NCBI GenBank assembly: GCA_937958045.1 | Contig: CALFXL010000066.1 | Coordinates: 62,001-126,000 of the forward strand | Reading direction: 5' to 3' | Origin: an uncultured Opitutaceae bacterium | Lineage (GTDB): Bacteria; Verrucomicrobiota; Verrucomicrobiia; Opitutales; Opitutaceae | Length of the DNA: 64,000 nt | Part shown: positions 26,573 to 35,053 of the stretch, one piece after another | How the letters are laid out: every line of letters begins with the position of its first letter | How positions within the stretch are numbered: the first letter of the stretch is position 1 | Position numbers and translations under genes: made by a program | Notes under the pieces: generated by a model | Seen by the model: only the letters and a program-made list of their open reading frames with translations | Told to the model about the DNA's origin: nothing | The model's database searches: none

Positions 26573-27622
26573 ATGCGCCCCGTGAATCAGCAGTCTATCG
26601 CTCGAAAGCTGAAAATTTCGCGCACCACGGTTTCGCGCAGTCTCTCCAATCATCCGGCCATCAGCGCCGAAACGCGCGAGCGTGTCCTCGCGGCGGCGGC
26701 GGCCGCTGGTTACGGACGTGCGCCAACACGCAGCGTGCGGCGTTCGCGTCGCTCCACGCCGTTGACGATAGGCGTCTTGATCGGATCGCCGCTCGTCGCC
26801 GCCGATCGCGCGACGTTTCCGCTGGTGCTTCAGGGCATTCGTCAGCGCGCAGCGATCGAACATCTCGCGGTGGATGTGCTTTCGATCGATCCGTCGTCGC
26901 TCACGCACGACTCCGGACGGCGCGAACTTTTTCGCCAAATCCGCAAGGCCGGTTGGCGCGGCGTGATCCTCGTTTATCCCTTTCCGATCGACGCGGTGAA
27001 AATGATCGCCCGCAAACTCACCGCCGTCTCGATCCTCACCGAATACCGCGACGCACCGCTCGATGTCATCGACACCGATCACGGTGGCGTGCGCGGTCTG
27101 GTGAGCCGTCTCGTCGAGCTCGGCCACAAACGCATCGGTTTTGTTTCGTGGGCCTACGCGACCGGCGGCGTGTGGGCTTCACGACGTTTCGGCGCGTATG
27201 CGGAGGCGTTGTTTGAGCACGGGCTGCCGCTCGATCCGCGCTGGACGTTTAATCTTCACGCCGCGCAGCCGCGTCATGCTTCCACGGATACACTGGCCGA
27301 CGCCGTCGCCGCGGCCACGCGTCGCGGTGGCGTCACGGCGTGGGTCTGCGCCGCGGACCACCAAGCCTATCAACTCATCGCGGATCTTCGTGCACGCGGC
27401 GTCGAAGTCCCGCGCGATTGCTCGGTCACCGGTTTCGACGGCAATGCTGCGCCTCCCGGGTTTCCCGCACTCGCGACGTTGCGCGTGCCCAACGAAGAAC
27501 TCGGCGCCTCCACCGTCGCCCGTCTCGTGAGTCGCCTTCTGCAACCGCGTTCGTTGCCGCGAAAAATCCTCGTCGAAACCACCTTCGTGCCGGGCGACAC
27601 GCTCGGTCCGCCGCCGCACTGA
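26573..27622 (+). CDS. LacI-family transcriptional regulator
   Basis: 349 residues: N-terminal helix-turn-helix (SIARKLKISRTTVSRSLSNHPAISAETRERVLAAAAAAGY) and a periplasmic-binding-protein-like effector domain (LTIGVLIGSPL through CSVTGFDGNAAPPG to LPRKILVETTFVPGDTL). The hinge region is Arg-rich rather than the usual PAAR. It lies 44 bases before xylA on the same strand, so a role in control of xylose or another pentose is inferred; most xylose operons use AraC-type XylR or ROK-type repressors, so this arrangement is worth noting. Confidence 0.9.
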   Translation: MRPVNQQSIARKLKISRTTVSRSLSNHPAISAETRERVLAAAAAAGYGRAPTRSVRRSRRSTPLTIGVLIGSPLVAADRATFPLVLQGIRQRAAIEHLAVDVLSIDPSSLTHDSGRRELFRQIRKAGWRGVILVYPFPIDAVKMIARKLTAVSILTEYRDAPLDVIDTDHGGVRGLVSRLVELGHKRIGFVSWAYATGGVWASRRFGAYAEALFEHGLPLDPRWTFNLHAAQPRHASTDTLADAVAAATRRGGVTAWVCAADHQAYQLIADLRARGVEVPRDCSVTGFDGNAAPPGFPALATLRVPNEELGASTVARLVSRLLQPRSLPRKILVETTFVPGDTLGPPPH

Positions 27623-27666
27623 GCGCCACACGACGCACGGCCCTTTCCCCTCAACCACACGTATCC

Positions 27667-29001
27667 ATGAAAAAATCAAAAGTCCACTTCCCGGCGATTT
27701 CCACGATCGCCTACGAAGGCCCCCGCAGCGAAAACGCGCTGTCGTTCAAATACTACAACCCCGACGAGGTCATCGACGGCAAAACCCTCTCGGAACATCT
27801 GCGCTTCAGCATCGCGTACTGGCACGCCTTCCGCGGCGCGGGTTCCGATCCGTTCGGCACCGCCACCATCAATCGTCCGTGGGAGCGCGGCAAGGATCCT
27901 GTATCCGTGGCGAAACTACGCATGGATGCGGCGTTCGAATTTTTTCAAAAAATCCGCGCGCCATTCTGGTGTTTCCACGACCGCGACATCGCGCCGGAAG
28001 GCAAGAGCCTCGCGGAGTCCAACAAATATCTCGACGCGCTCATCGCTCACGCGAAACAGCTCCAGAAAGCCACCGGCATCAAACTGCTTTGGGGCACCGC
28101 GAACCTGTTCACCAATCCGCGCTACCAAGCCGGCGCGTCCACCAACCCCGACGCGCATGTTTTCGCCTATGCCGCCGCGCAGGTGAAAAAAGCGCTCGAG
28201 GTCACGCTCGAGCTCGGCGGTGAAAACTACGTGTTCTGGGGCGGCCGCGAGGGCTACGAAACGCTTCTCAACACCAACCTCAAACGCGAACAGGATCACC
28301 TCGCGCGCTTCCTCGGCATGGCCGTCGATTACGCGAAAGAGATCGGCTTCAAAGGCCAGTTCCTCATCGAGCCGAAACCGAAGGAGCCGACGAAGCACCA
28401 GTACGACTTCGACGTCGCGACCTGCATCGGCTTCCTGAAAACCTACGGCCTCGCGAAGCACTTCAAGTTCAACATCGAGACCAATCACGCGACGCTCGCC
28501 GGTCACACGTTCCAACACGAGATCGAAGTCGCTGCCGCCGCCGGCATGCTCGGCTCGATCGACGCCAACACCGGCGATCCGCTCCTCGGCTGGGATACCG
28601 ATCAGTTCAACACCGATGCGCGCGAACTGACCCTCGCCATGATCTCCATCCTCAAGGCCGGCGGCCTCGGTTCGGGCGGTTTCAATTTCGACGCCAAGCT
28701 CCGCCGTCCTTCGATCGACTTGGAAGACCTCTTCCACGCCCACATCGGCGGCATGGACGCGTACGCCCTCGCGTTTAAACTGGCGCGAAAGATCATCGCC
28801 GACGGCAAATTCGACCGCTTCGTCGCCGAGCGTTATGCGTCGTTCGATTCCGGCTTCGGCAAAGATATCGAGAAGGGCAAAGTCGGTTTCAAGGAGTTGG
28901 AGAAACTCGTCCTCACCAAACTCGGCGAACCGACACCCAGGAGCGGCAAACAGGAATACCTCGAAAATCTCCTCGCCCAATACGTCGCCAACGGCGTCTG
29001 A
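27667..29001 (+). CDS. xylA: Xylose isomerase
   Basis: Interconverts D-xylose and D-xylulose with Mg/Mn; entry of xylose into the pentose phosphate pathway. 444 residues from ATG 27667, the length of the class II enzymes. Active-site stretches: WCFHDRDIAPEG (catalytic His), YVFWGGREGYE, FLIEPKPKEPTKHQYD, NIETNHATLAGHTF and DANTGDPLLGWDTDQF. No xylulokinase or transporter gene lies nearby. The word GTATCC directly abuts the start codon. Confidence 0.97.
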   Translation: MKKSKVHFPAISTIAYEGPRSENALSFKYYNPDEVIDGKTLSEHLRFSIAYWHAFRGAGSDPFGTATINRPWERGKDPVSVAKLRMDAAFEFFQKIRAPFWCFHDRDIAPEGKSLAESNKYLDALIAHAKQLQKATGIKLLWGTANLFTNPRYQAGASTNPDAHVFAYAAAQVKKALEVTLELGGENYVFWGGREGYETLLNTNLKREQDHLARFLGMAVDYAKEIGFKGQFLIEPKPKEPTKHQYDFDVATCIGFLKTYGLAKHFKFNIETNHATLAGHTFQHEIEVAAAAGMLGSIDANTGDPLLGWDTDQFNTDARELTLAMISILKAGGLGSGGFNFDAKLRRPSIDLEDLFHAHIGGMDAYALAFKLARKIIADGKFDRFVAERYASFDSGFGKDIEKGKVGFKELEKLVLTKLGEPTPRSGKQEYLENLLAQYVANGV

Positions 29002-29031
29002 GCGACGCCCGCCGATCGCTCCGTTTTTCTC

Positions 29032-29061
29032 AAGGCGCGTCCACATCGGGCGCGCCTTTTT
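29032..29061 (+). terminator. Rho-independent terminator of xylA
   Basis: AAGGCGCG (29032-29039) pairs with CGCGCCTT (29051-29058), 11-base loop, T5. Confidence 0.85.
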
Positions 29062-29128
29062 GCTCGTCCCGTGTGAGCGCCCACTTCCGCGATTGCGGAA
29101 ACGCACGTCCGCGTTTCATTTTTGCCTC

Positions 29129-29464
29129 ATGGTTAAAGGCCAGAAAGTCGTCTGCATAAACGACACCTTCAACGATTTCATCCGCGCGATCTACAAACAG
29201 CTGCCGGTCAAGGGCGTCACGTACACCATTCGTGAGGTTTTCCTCGGCCGCGAGAAAGTGGTCAAAGGCGGCGACACCGCCACCGTCGGCTTGCTCCTTG
29301 AGGAGCTCGTGAATCCGCCGGATCCGTTTCACGCCGGCCAACAGGAGCTCGGTTTTACCTCCGAGCGTTTCGCGCCGCTCGAAGAACTTCCCGACGAAGA
29401 AGCCGAGGAGAAGGAAGAGGCCGGCGTGGGCGCCGGCGCTGGTTTTCTTTTCGGCAACAACTGA
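29129..29464 (+). CDS. Small conserved-looking protein of unknown function
   Basis: 111 residues, not recognised. The core KGQKVVCINDTFNDFIRAIYKQLPVKGVTYTIREVFLGR looks like a small globular beta domain, then an acidic Glu-rich stretch (PDEEAEEKEEA) and a Gly-rich tail. The start at ATG 29129 follows the xylA terminator; the longer open frame reads through xylA's end and is not coding. Between xylA and the phosphofructokinase gene, same strand. Confidence 0.65.
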   Translation: MVKGQKVVCINDTFNDFIRAIYKQLPVKGVTYTIREVFLGREKVVKGGDTATVGLLLEELVNPPDPFHAGQQELGFTSERFAPLEELPDEEAEEKEEAGVGAGAGFLFGNN

Positions 29465-29609
29465 GCGCGCGGTCAACCTGCGCACATTGTTCGCCAAGAG
29501 CCGCGCTGCCTCGCGGCTCGCCGACGCGCCAGCCTTCACTCAAGACTGCACGCCGATCGTTTTGTGTTCTCACTGAACCCGACGCGCCCGTTCTCCGTTT
29601 TCTTGTGTC

Positions 29610-30848
29610 ATGACCACGCCCGCTCGCCCGAAAAAAGTTGCCTTGCTCACCGCCGGTGGCCTCGCCCCCTGCCTTAGCTCCGCCGTCGGCGGCCTCATCG
29701 AGCGCTACACCGAGATCGCGCCCGACATCGAAATCATCGCTTACCGCGGCGGCTACAAAGGCCTCCTGCTCGGCGATAGCTACACGATCACGCCGGAGAT
29801 CCGCGCGAAGGCCCACCTGCTCCACCGCTACGGCGGTTCGCCCATCGGCAACTCCCGCGTCAAACTCACCAACATCAAAGACTGCGTGAAGCGCGGCCTC
29901 GTCAAAGAAGGCCAGGACCCGCAAAAAGTCGCCGCCGACCAGCTCGTAAAAGACGGCGTCGATATTCTCCACACCATCGGTGGCGACGACACCAACACCG
30001 CGGCGGCCGATCTCGCGGCGTTCCTCGCGAAAAACAATTACGGCCTCACCGTCATCGGTCTGCCCAAGACGATCGACAACGACGTGTTTCCCATCCGCCA
30101 ATCGCTCGGCGCTTGGACCGCCGCCGAAGAAGGCGCGCGTTATTTCAAGAACGTCGTCGCCGAACATAACGCCAATCCGCGCATGCTCATCATCCATGAA
30201 GTGATGGGACGCAATTGCGGCTGGCTCACCGCCGCCACCGCGCAGCGCTATCGCGAGCTGATCGCACACGCGGAGTTCGTCCCCGGCATCGGCCTCGCAC
30301 GCGAATGCCACGACGTCCACGCCGTGTACGTGCCCGAAATGGCCATCGATATCGCCGCCGAAGCCGCCCGCCTCAAAGCGGTCATGGACAAGGTGGACAA
30401 CGTAAACATCTTCATCTCCGAAGGCGCCGGCGTCGAAAGCATCGTCGCCGAAATGCAGGCCAAAGGTCAGGAAGTGCCGCGCGACGCGTTTGGGCACATC
30501 AAGCTCGACGCCGTGAACCCGGGTAAATGGTTCGGCGAGCAGTTCGCCAAAGCCCTCGGCGCCGAAAAAGTACTCGTTCAAAAATCCGGTTACTTCGCCC
30601 GTGCAGCCGCCGCCAATGTCGACGATCTTCGCCTCATCAAGAGCTGCACCGACCTCGCCGTCGAATGCGCGCTCCGCCGCGAAAGTGGCGTCATCGGTCA
30701 CGACGAAGATCGAGGCGGCGTTCTCCGCGCGATCGAGTTCACTCGCATCAAAGGTGGAAAACCCTTCGACATCGACACCCCGTGGTTCGGCGAACTTCTC
30801 GCCGCCATCGGCCAGCCGAAGGGTGCAAAGGTGCAGACGCCTCATTGA
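29610..30848 (+). CDS. Pyrophosphate-dependent 6-phosphofructokinase
   Basis: Phosphorylates fructose 6-phosphate using pyrophosphate, reversibly, in glycolysis. 412 residues. The phosphate-donor site reads TIGGDDTNTAAADL: the GGDD motif, with Asp where ATP enzymes carry Gly, marks PPi dependence. The substrate and catalytic site is GLPKTIDNDV, followed by the GRNCGWL and EVMGR motifs typical of the family. Predicted PPi donor follows from the motif and is not tested. Confidence 0.93.
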   Translation: MTTPARPKKVALLTAGGLAPCLSSAVGGLIERYTEIAPDIEIIAYRGGYKGLLLGDSYTITPEIRAKAHLLHRYGGSPIGNSRVKLTNIKDCVKRGLVKEGQDPQKVAADQLVKDGVDILHTIGGDDTNTAAADLAAFLAKNNYGLTVIGLPKTIDNDVFPIRQSLGAWTAAEEGARYFKNVVAEHNANPRMLIIHEVMGRNCGWLTAATAQRYRELIAHAEFVPGIGLARECHDVHAVYVPEMAIDIAAEAARLKAVMDKVDNVNIFISEGAGVESIVAEMQAKGQEVPRDAFGHIKLDAVNPGKWFGEQFAKALGAEKVLVQKSGYFARAAAANVDDLRLIKSCTDLAVECALRRESGVIGHDEDRGGVLRAIEFTRIKGGKPFDIDTPWFGELLAAIGQPKGAKVQTPH

Positions 30849-31128
30849 GGAACACGGCGCGAATACGAAGCCAGCGACTACCACCCTCTAGAAACCTCAA
30901 GGCGATTCCCCTAGGAATGTCCTCAGAAATTTCTGATGAATCGTTCGCAATTAAATCTGCATTATCCTCATTAGCATAGGCTTGTAGTACGTTCATCCCA
31001 GCAGCCGCCAGGGTTATCTCCCGAAAACGCGCACCAAACGCGGGAAAACCGCCGACCCCGTTAGGGGAGACCCCGATACCGGGATCCCCCTAAATGCCAT
31101 AGAGTTTCTCTTAACAAAGGGAAAACCT
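30849..31128 (+). other. Leader region upstream of the PEP-CTERM gene
   Basis: 280 bases without a gene. It contains ATTCCCCTAGGAAT (30905-30918; a CCTAGG palindrome flanked by ATTCC/GGAAT), an AT-rich segment (30940-30980), and the TTAGGGG/CCCCTAA hairpin annotated separately. Probable promoter and leader. Confidence 0.5.
31061..31093. promoter_or_regulatory. Hairpin TTAGGGG/CCCCTAA in the PEP-CTERM gene leader
   Basis: Perfect 7-base arms (31061-31067 and 31087-31093), with further CCC/GGG pairing inside the 19-base loop. It lies 36 bases before the ATG at 31129. Arms resemble the 5870-5888 repeat. Confidence 0.5.
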
Positions 31129-31974
31129 ATGAAATTTATACGCGCACTCTTCCTCCTTGGCCTTCTTGGGCTTGCGATTGCCCCGGCCGCGCGGGCACAG
31201 GTTTATTTGCACACACAAGATGTTACTGGCGACTTCGGCACCGGCGTGGTGGCACGTTTCTATTTTGAAATCGATATCGCTAGCAACACGCTGACCATCC
31301 GCGTCGACAACACCGTCGCGATTAATGCACAGGGTTTGGGTACCAAGGGCACGATCGTCAGCTTCGGCTTCAACACGCCTTTCACGGGCCTGCGGACTTC
31401 CGACGTGGACACGACCGTCGTCTGGAACAAGCGCAACACCGGTCACACCCAAGTCTCCACTACCCAACGCGTCATCAACGGCAGCAGCAGTTCCTTCTGG
31501 GAAGAACACGCACACTACACCCTCGCCCACCAAGGCACCAAGTATGACCAAGACTTCGGCGTTTCCACCAAAGACACGCCTTCTGCCGACGCCGCCGGTC
31601 TCGACAATGTCAACCAAGGCATCCGCTACGGCGAAATCGCGACATTCACCTTCAAGTTCAAAAACCACGACATCACCGAGGACAACTACAAGGACTTCTT
31701 CGGCGACAACTACATCTCCGTTTACTGGCGCGAAGTGACCGAGACCTACACGGTCCGCGAAAAGAACAAGTTCGGACAGTGGAAGGACGTGACCAAGACC
31801 CGTACTCCCAACGGCGGCTGGGACAAAGGCATGGCCAGCTTCCGTCCGCCCTCGGATGGCGACCTTCCCGCCACACCCGAGCCCTCCACCTACGGCCTGA
31901 TGGGCGCCGCGGCTCTCCTCGGTCTGATCGCGCACCGCCGCCACAAGGCCAAGAAAGCTGCGGAGACCGCCTGA
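31129..31974 (+). CDS. Secreted PEP-CTERM sorting-signal protein
   Basis: Exported protein of 281 residues with both ends diagnostic: a signal peptide (LFLLGLLGLAIAPAARAQ) and a C-terminal sorting signal TPEPSTYGLMG, a hydrophobic helix AAALLGLIA, and a basic RRHKAKK tail, the target of exosortase. The mature domain has beta-rich segments but no recognised fold, and its role is unknown; such proteins are usually surface or matrix components. A purine-rich AAAGGGAAAA sits before the start. No exosortase gene is in the window. A strong terminator follows. Confidence 0.88.
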   Translation: MKFIRALFLLGLLGLAIAPAARAQVYLHTQDVTGDFGTGVVARFYFEIDIASNTLTIRVDNTVAINAQGLGTKGTIVSFGFNTPFTGLRTSDVDTTVVWNKRNTGHTQVSTTQRVINGSSSSFWEEHAHYTLAHQGTKYDQDFGVSTKDTPSADAAGLDNVNQGIRYGEIATFTFKFKNHDITEDNYKDFFGDNYISVYWREVTETYTVREKNKFGQWKDVTKTRTPNGGWDKGMASFRPPSDGDLPATPEPSTYGLMGAAALLGLIAHRRHKAKKAAETA

Positions 31975-31999
31975 TTTCAATTTCCCCTATCAACGCTTC

Positions 32000-32029
32000 G
32001 CCGCGCTCCGCAAGGAGCGCGGCTTTTTT
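32000..32029 (+). terminator. Rho-independent terminator after the PEP-CTERM gene
   Basis: Perfect 10-bp stem GCCGCGCTCC/GGAGCGCGGC (32000-32009 with 32014-32023), GCAA tetraloop, T6. Confidence 0.95.
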
Positions 32030-32120
32030 GTGGCTCACACCCGTGCATCCGCGTTCCACATCACCTCGATCGATTTTTCCGCTTTCCCCCAAACCCTTCG
32101 CGCCCCCATTTTCTCCAGCA

Positions 32121-32738
32121 ATGTCCCTCCGCGCCTGGTTTCCGACCTTCCTTTATTGCGAGAAACTCCAAAAATCCGGCATCGCCCGCCTCAATGACGA
32201 TCTCGCCGACGAGTGCGCCCGCATCCGCGAATTCGACGAAGCCGGCCGCAAGTGGAGCGCGACCAACTACCCCGGCGGCTACACGAGCTACGCCTCGATG
32301 AACGAGCTCCATCTCTTTTCGTCATCGTTTGCCGAGCTGGAAAAAAAGATCGCCCGCCACGTGCGCGCATTCGCCAAAGCACTCGATATGGATCTCCGCG
32401 GTCGACAAATCCGCATGACCGATTGCTGGGTCAACATCATGCCCCCCACCGCCGCGCACAGCTTGCACCTGCACCCGCTCGCCTTCATCAGCGGCACGTA
32501 CTACGTCCGGACGCCCAAGGGCTGTCCTGGTCTCAAATTCGAAGATCCGCGTCTCGACCGCTTCATGGCCGCGCCACCCAAGCTCGCCAATGCCCGCGAC
32601 GAAAACCGCACGCACGTCACCTACCCGGCCGAAGCGGGGAATGTCATTTTGTTCGAAAGCTGGCTCCGTCACGAAGTCCCGTCGAATCGCGTGGACGACG
32701 AACGGATCAGCATCAGTTTTAACTACAACTGGGCTTGA
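32121..32738 (+). CDS. Probable 2OG-Fe(II) oxygenase, TIGR02466-like
   Basis: 205 residues. The motif pattern of the TIGR02466 family is visible: the starting WFPTFLYCEKL, WVNIMPPTAAHSLHLHPLAFISGTYYV with paired histidines, and the C-terminal VILFESWLRHEVPSN with the third His and the 2-oxoglutarate-binding Arg nearby. Such enzymes bind Fe(II) through a double-stranded beta-helix; the substrate is unknown. Start at ATG 32121, well after the preceding terminator. Confidence 0.8.
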   Translation: MSLRAWFPTFLYCEKLQKSGIARLNDDLADECARIREFDEAGRKWSATNYPGGYTSYASMNELHLFSSSFAELEKKIARHVRAFAKALDMDLRGRQIRMTDCWVNIMPPTAAHSLHLHPLAFISGTYYVRTPKGCPGLKFEDPRLDRFMAAPPKLANARDENRTHVTYPAEAGNVILFESWLRHEVPSNRVDDERISISFNYNWA

Positions 32739-32785
32739 ACCTTCGCGTTCGCGCCCGCCATCTCCCCTCAACCCTGTTTTTGTCC

Positions 32786-33430
32786 ATGCCCGCATCGTCC
32801 CGTTTCCGCTTCTCCGCCCTCGTGTCCTTCATCGCCTGCGCGTCCTTGTTCCCCGGTTGCGTCAGTGATCGGAAAGTCGCGGATGAAGCGAGCATCGCGG
32901 AGGCGTCGAAACCCGCCCCGCCCACCATGCTCGCCGAGACGACCTTTTTCGACGATCGCCTCCTGGTCGAAGTAAACCTCGGCCGCGGTTTCCGTCCGCG
33001 TATGGTCAAGCCCGGTTACAAACCGCGCGTTAACGAAGAAAATCCCTTCGCCACGGTCATCTACACCGATCAATTCGCGCGCGAGATCGCCGAGGAGGAA
33101 GAACAAGGCCTCTTCCTCCCCCGCATGCGCAACAGCACGTTACCCCCCGTCGCGCTGCGTCTGCGCGTCCACAACATCGGCAACGATCCGGTCACCGTCA
33201 GTTTCCTCGAGTGCCGTTCCTATCTCGGCAACTTCGTGGTCCAACCGGAAACCATCACCATCGCCAGCGGCGAATCCGGTCAGCCCGACCCGATGGTTTC
33301 GCTCCTCGGCGTCAGCGGTGAAGAGATTCCCGTCACCGTCACGCTCCAGGTCGACGGCAGGAAGGAAACCCGCACCATCACCCTCGTGCCGATCAAACAA
33401 CCCACCCCGCCGGCGCCGTCCGCGCCTTAA
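32786..33430 (+). CDS. Putative lipoprotein of unknown function
   Basis: 214 residues. The N-terminus FSALVSFIACASLFPGC is a lipoprotein-type signal with Cys near residue 25; the lipobox FPGC is imperfect. The rest is beta-rich (LRLRVHNIGNDPVTVSFLECRSYLGNF, EIPVTVTLQVDGRKETRTITLVP), like an immunoglobulin-fold domain, with a Pro-rich end. No enzymatic motif. Start at ATG 32786; the ATG at 32735 overlaps the oxygenase stop and adds a non-signal stretch. Confidence 0.65.
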   Translation: MPASSRFRFSALVSFIACASLFPGCVSDRKVADEASIAEASKPAPPTMLAETTFFDDRLLVEVNLGRGFRPRMVKPGYKPRVNEENPFATVIYTDQFAREIAEEEEQGLFLPRMRNSTLPPVALRLRVHNIGNDPVTVSFLECRSYLGNFVVQPETITIASGESGQPDPMVSLLGVSGEEIPVTVTLQVDGRKETRTITLVPIKQPTPPAPSAP

Positions 33431-33438
33431 TCGCGGAC

Positions 33439-33457
33439 GTATCCGTTTCACGGATAC
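33439..33457. promoter_or_regulatory. Inverted repeat GTATCCG/CGGATAC before a small gene
   Basis: Perfect 7-base arms (33439-33445 and 33451-33457) around TTTCA, ending 4 bases before the ATG at 33462. The right arm is part of a YGGATACA word. It could mask the small gene's start. Confidence 0.5.
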
Positions 33458-33461
33458 AACC

Positions 33462-33662
33462 ATGATCGTCATCCGCCGATTGGTTGAACGGGAACGCGCC
33501 TTCACCGCGATTTTTCTCCCCGGAGAGCCGGCGCGCATTTTCCCGACGACCGATTACGAACATGCGCGCATCCTGCAAATCTACAAACAGGACCGCCCGT
33601 ACCCGGATGTGATCAACGATTTCACCGAGTTCGCGCTTTCCCCGCCGCGCCGTCCGCGTTGA
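33462..33662 (+). CDS. Small protein of unknown function
   Basis: 66 residues (IVIRRLVERERAFTAIFLPG, then QIYKQDRPYPDVINDFTEFA), no signal or membrane segment, not recognised. It lies between the lipoprotein and dgkA genes on the same strand with short spacers, and its start is preceded by a GTATCCG hairpin. Confidence 0.5.
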   Translation: MIVIRRLVERERAFTAIFLPGEPARIFPTTDYEHARILQIYKQDRPYPDVINDFTEFALSPPRRPR

Positions 33663-33671
33663 GTTCCCAGC

Positions 33672-34109
33672 GTGCACACCCCGCCTCCAGCGCACGAGCC
33701 AGCTCCGACTTCCAAGCGACGCACGTTTCGCAACTTCCTCGCCTCGATCCGCTATTCGATCGAGGGCTTTCGCGAAGCGATGCGACACGAGCCGTCCTTT
33801 CGCGAGGATCTTTTGTTCGTCGTCGCTCTGGTGCCTTTTGCGATCATCCTGCCCGTCAATGCCGTCTCGACCGCGTTGATGATCGGTTCGCTTCTGTTGA
33901 TCGTGATCGTCGAGTTGCTCAACTCGGCGATCGAGTGGACGCTCGATTATCTGCGGCCGGAACATCATCCGCTCGCGAAGCGCGTCAAAGACATGGCCAG
34001 CGCCGCCGTCTTCATCAGTTACCTCAACTGCGTGATCATCTGGGCTGTCCTGCTGTGGCCCGGCACAGGCGCCTGGCGCCGTCTCGTCGAGCAATTCAGC
34101 GGCAATTGA
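33672..34109 (+). CDS. dgkA: Diacylglycerol kinase (DgkA family)
   Basis: Small integral-membrane kinase that phosphorylates diacylglycerol (or undecaprenol) with ATP. 145 residues with three predicted membrane helices. Conserved motif ELLNSAIEWTLDY in the second helix and KRVKDMASAAVFI before the third match the family. The start is a GTG at 33672, 9 bases after the preceding stop; the next methionine (residue 39) would remove conserved sequence. The N-terminal 15 residues are Pro-rich and variable. Confidence 0.88.
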   Translation: MHTPPPAHEPAPTSKRRTFRNFLASIRYSIEGFREAMRHEPSFREDLLFVVALVPFAIILPVNAVSTALMIGSLLLIVIVELLNSAIEWTLDYLRPEHHPLAKRVKDMASAAVFISYLNCVIIWAVLLWPGTGAWRRLVEQFSGN

Positions 34110-34249
34110 TGCTCCGCTGCGATCATACCGCGGTTCGCTGAATCACTTTAACGGTTTTCTGCGAATTCCGCGCTTCTCGCTCGCGCCATTCACGACTCCA
34201 GTCGTTTCCGCGCGTGCCATGCGTACGTGCGTTAGCACCGATTCTCCGC

Positions 34250-35047
34250 ATGAAATTTCTCCCCGTTCTCCCTGTTGCCCTCCTCGTCCTCGTCGGCTGC
34301 GCTTCGCCGGACTCTTCGCAAAAAAACAACACCTCAGCCACGGCCTCTGGCACGACACCCTCGATGCCCTCGCTGACGCTTCCCAATGCGCCCATGGCAT
34401 CGTCGACGTCGTCGCCCGGATCGACAGGAACCGCCGGCTCAACACTAGTGCCATCTGTCGAGCCAGTGCTCGCCGACACGCCGGCCCCCGCGCCGCTCAA
34501 ACTTTCTCCCGAGGTCGAGGCCGTTGTTTACCGCTTCACGCACGGCGTCGGCGGAAACACCGTGCACGATCTCGCCGAATCGACCGGATTCCCTTCCGCG
34601 CTCGCGTCACTTCACCCCGGCGCCGCCGCGCCGCGTATCGAGGGCAACAACGCCGCCAATCTTCCGCCGCCCACCGGCCTCACCGCCGACGGCAATTCCA
34701 CGGAACTCGTGGTGCGCGATTGGACGGGCATCGTGCTCGTCCCGGTATCCGCCGCTCTCGCCAAAGCCTACACGTCGGAAGTGCGTCTGCTCAAAGTGGA
34801 GGCACATCCGCTGCATGATGGTCGTCTTCGCATCTGGGCGCGCATCCGCAATGTCAGCAGTCGTCCGCTGCCCGCGGAGATCGCCTGCTCATTTCGCATG
34901 CGCGGCGAAAACACGCCCAACAGCCCGTACTTCTATCAGCTCGACGTTCCACCCGGCGCGTTCCGCGATGTGTTTTTCGTTTCACCCGAAGGCGAGTTGT
35001 CCGCGTACGCGGTCCTCGTTCGCAGCGAAGAAATGTGGAAACGCTGA
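34250..35047 (+). CDS. Lipoprotein of unknown function
   Basis: 265 residues. Clear lipobox LLVLVGC (Cys at about residue 17) followed by a long Ser/Thr/Pro-rich linker of some 65 residues and a beta-rich C-terminal domain (ELVVRDWTGIVLVP, RLRIWARIRNVSSRPLPAEIAC, NSPYFYQLDVPPGAFRDVFF), resembling a cell-surface immunoglobulin-like domain. No assigned family. Start at ATG 34250, before which a 36-base open extension lacks the signal. Confidence 0.7.
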   Translation: MKFLPVLPVALLVLVGCASPDSSQKNNTSATASGTTPSMPSLTLPNAPMASSTSSPGSTGTAGSTLVPSVEPVLADTPAPAPLKLSPEVEAVVYRFTHGVGGNTVHDLAESTGFPSALASLHPGAAAPRIEGNNAANLPPPTGLTADGNSTELVVRDWTGIVLVPVSAALAKAYTSEVRLLKVEAHPLHDGRLRIWARIRNVSSRPLPAEIACSFRMRGENTPNSPYFYQLDVPPGAFRDVFFVSPEGELSAYAVLVRSEEMWKR

Positions 35048-35053
35048 ACGCCT

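Noticed and set aside
26573..29001. A complete xylose operon
   Set aside because: Only xylA and a LacI-type regulator are present; no xylulokinase or transporter was found nearby.
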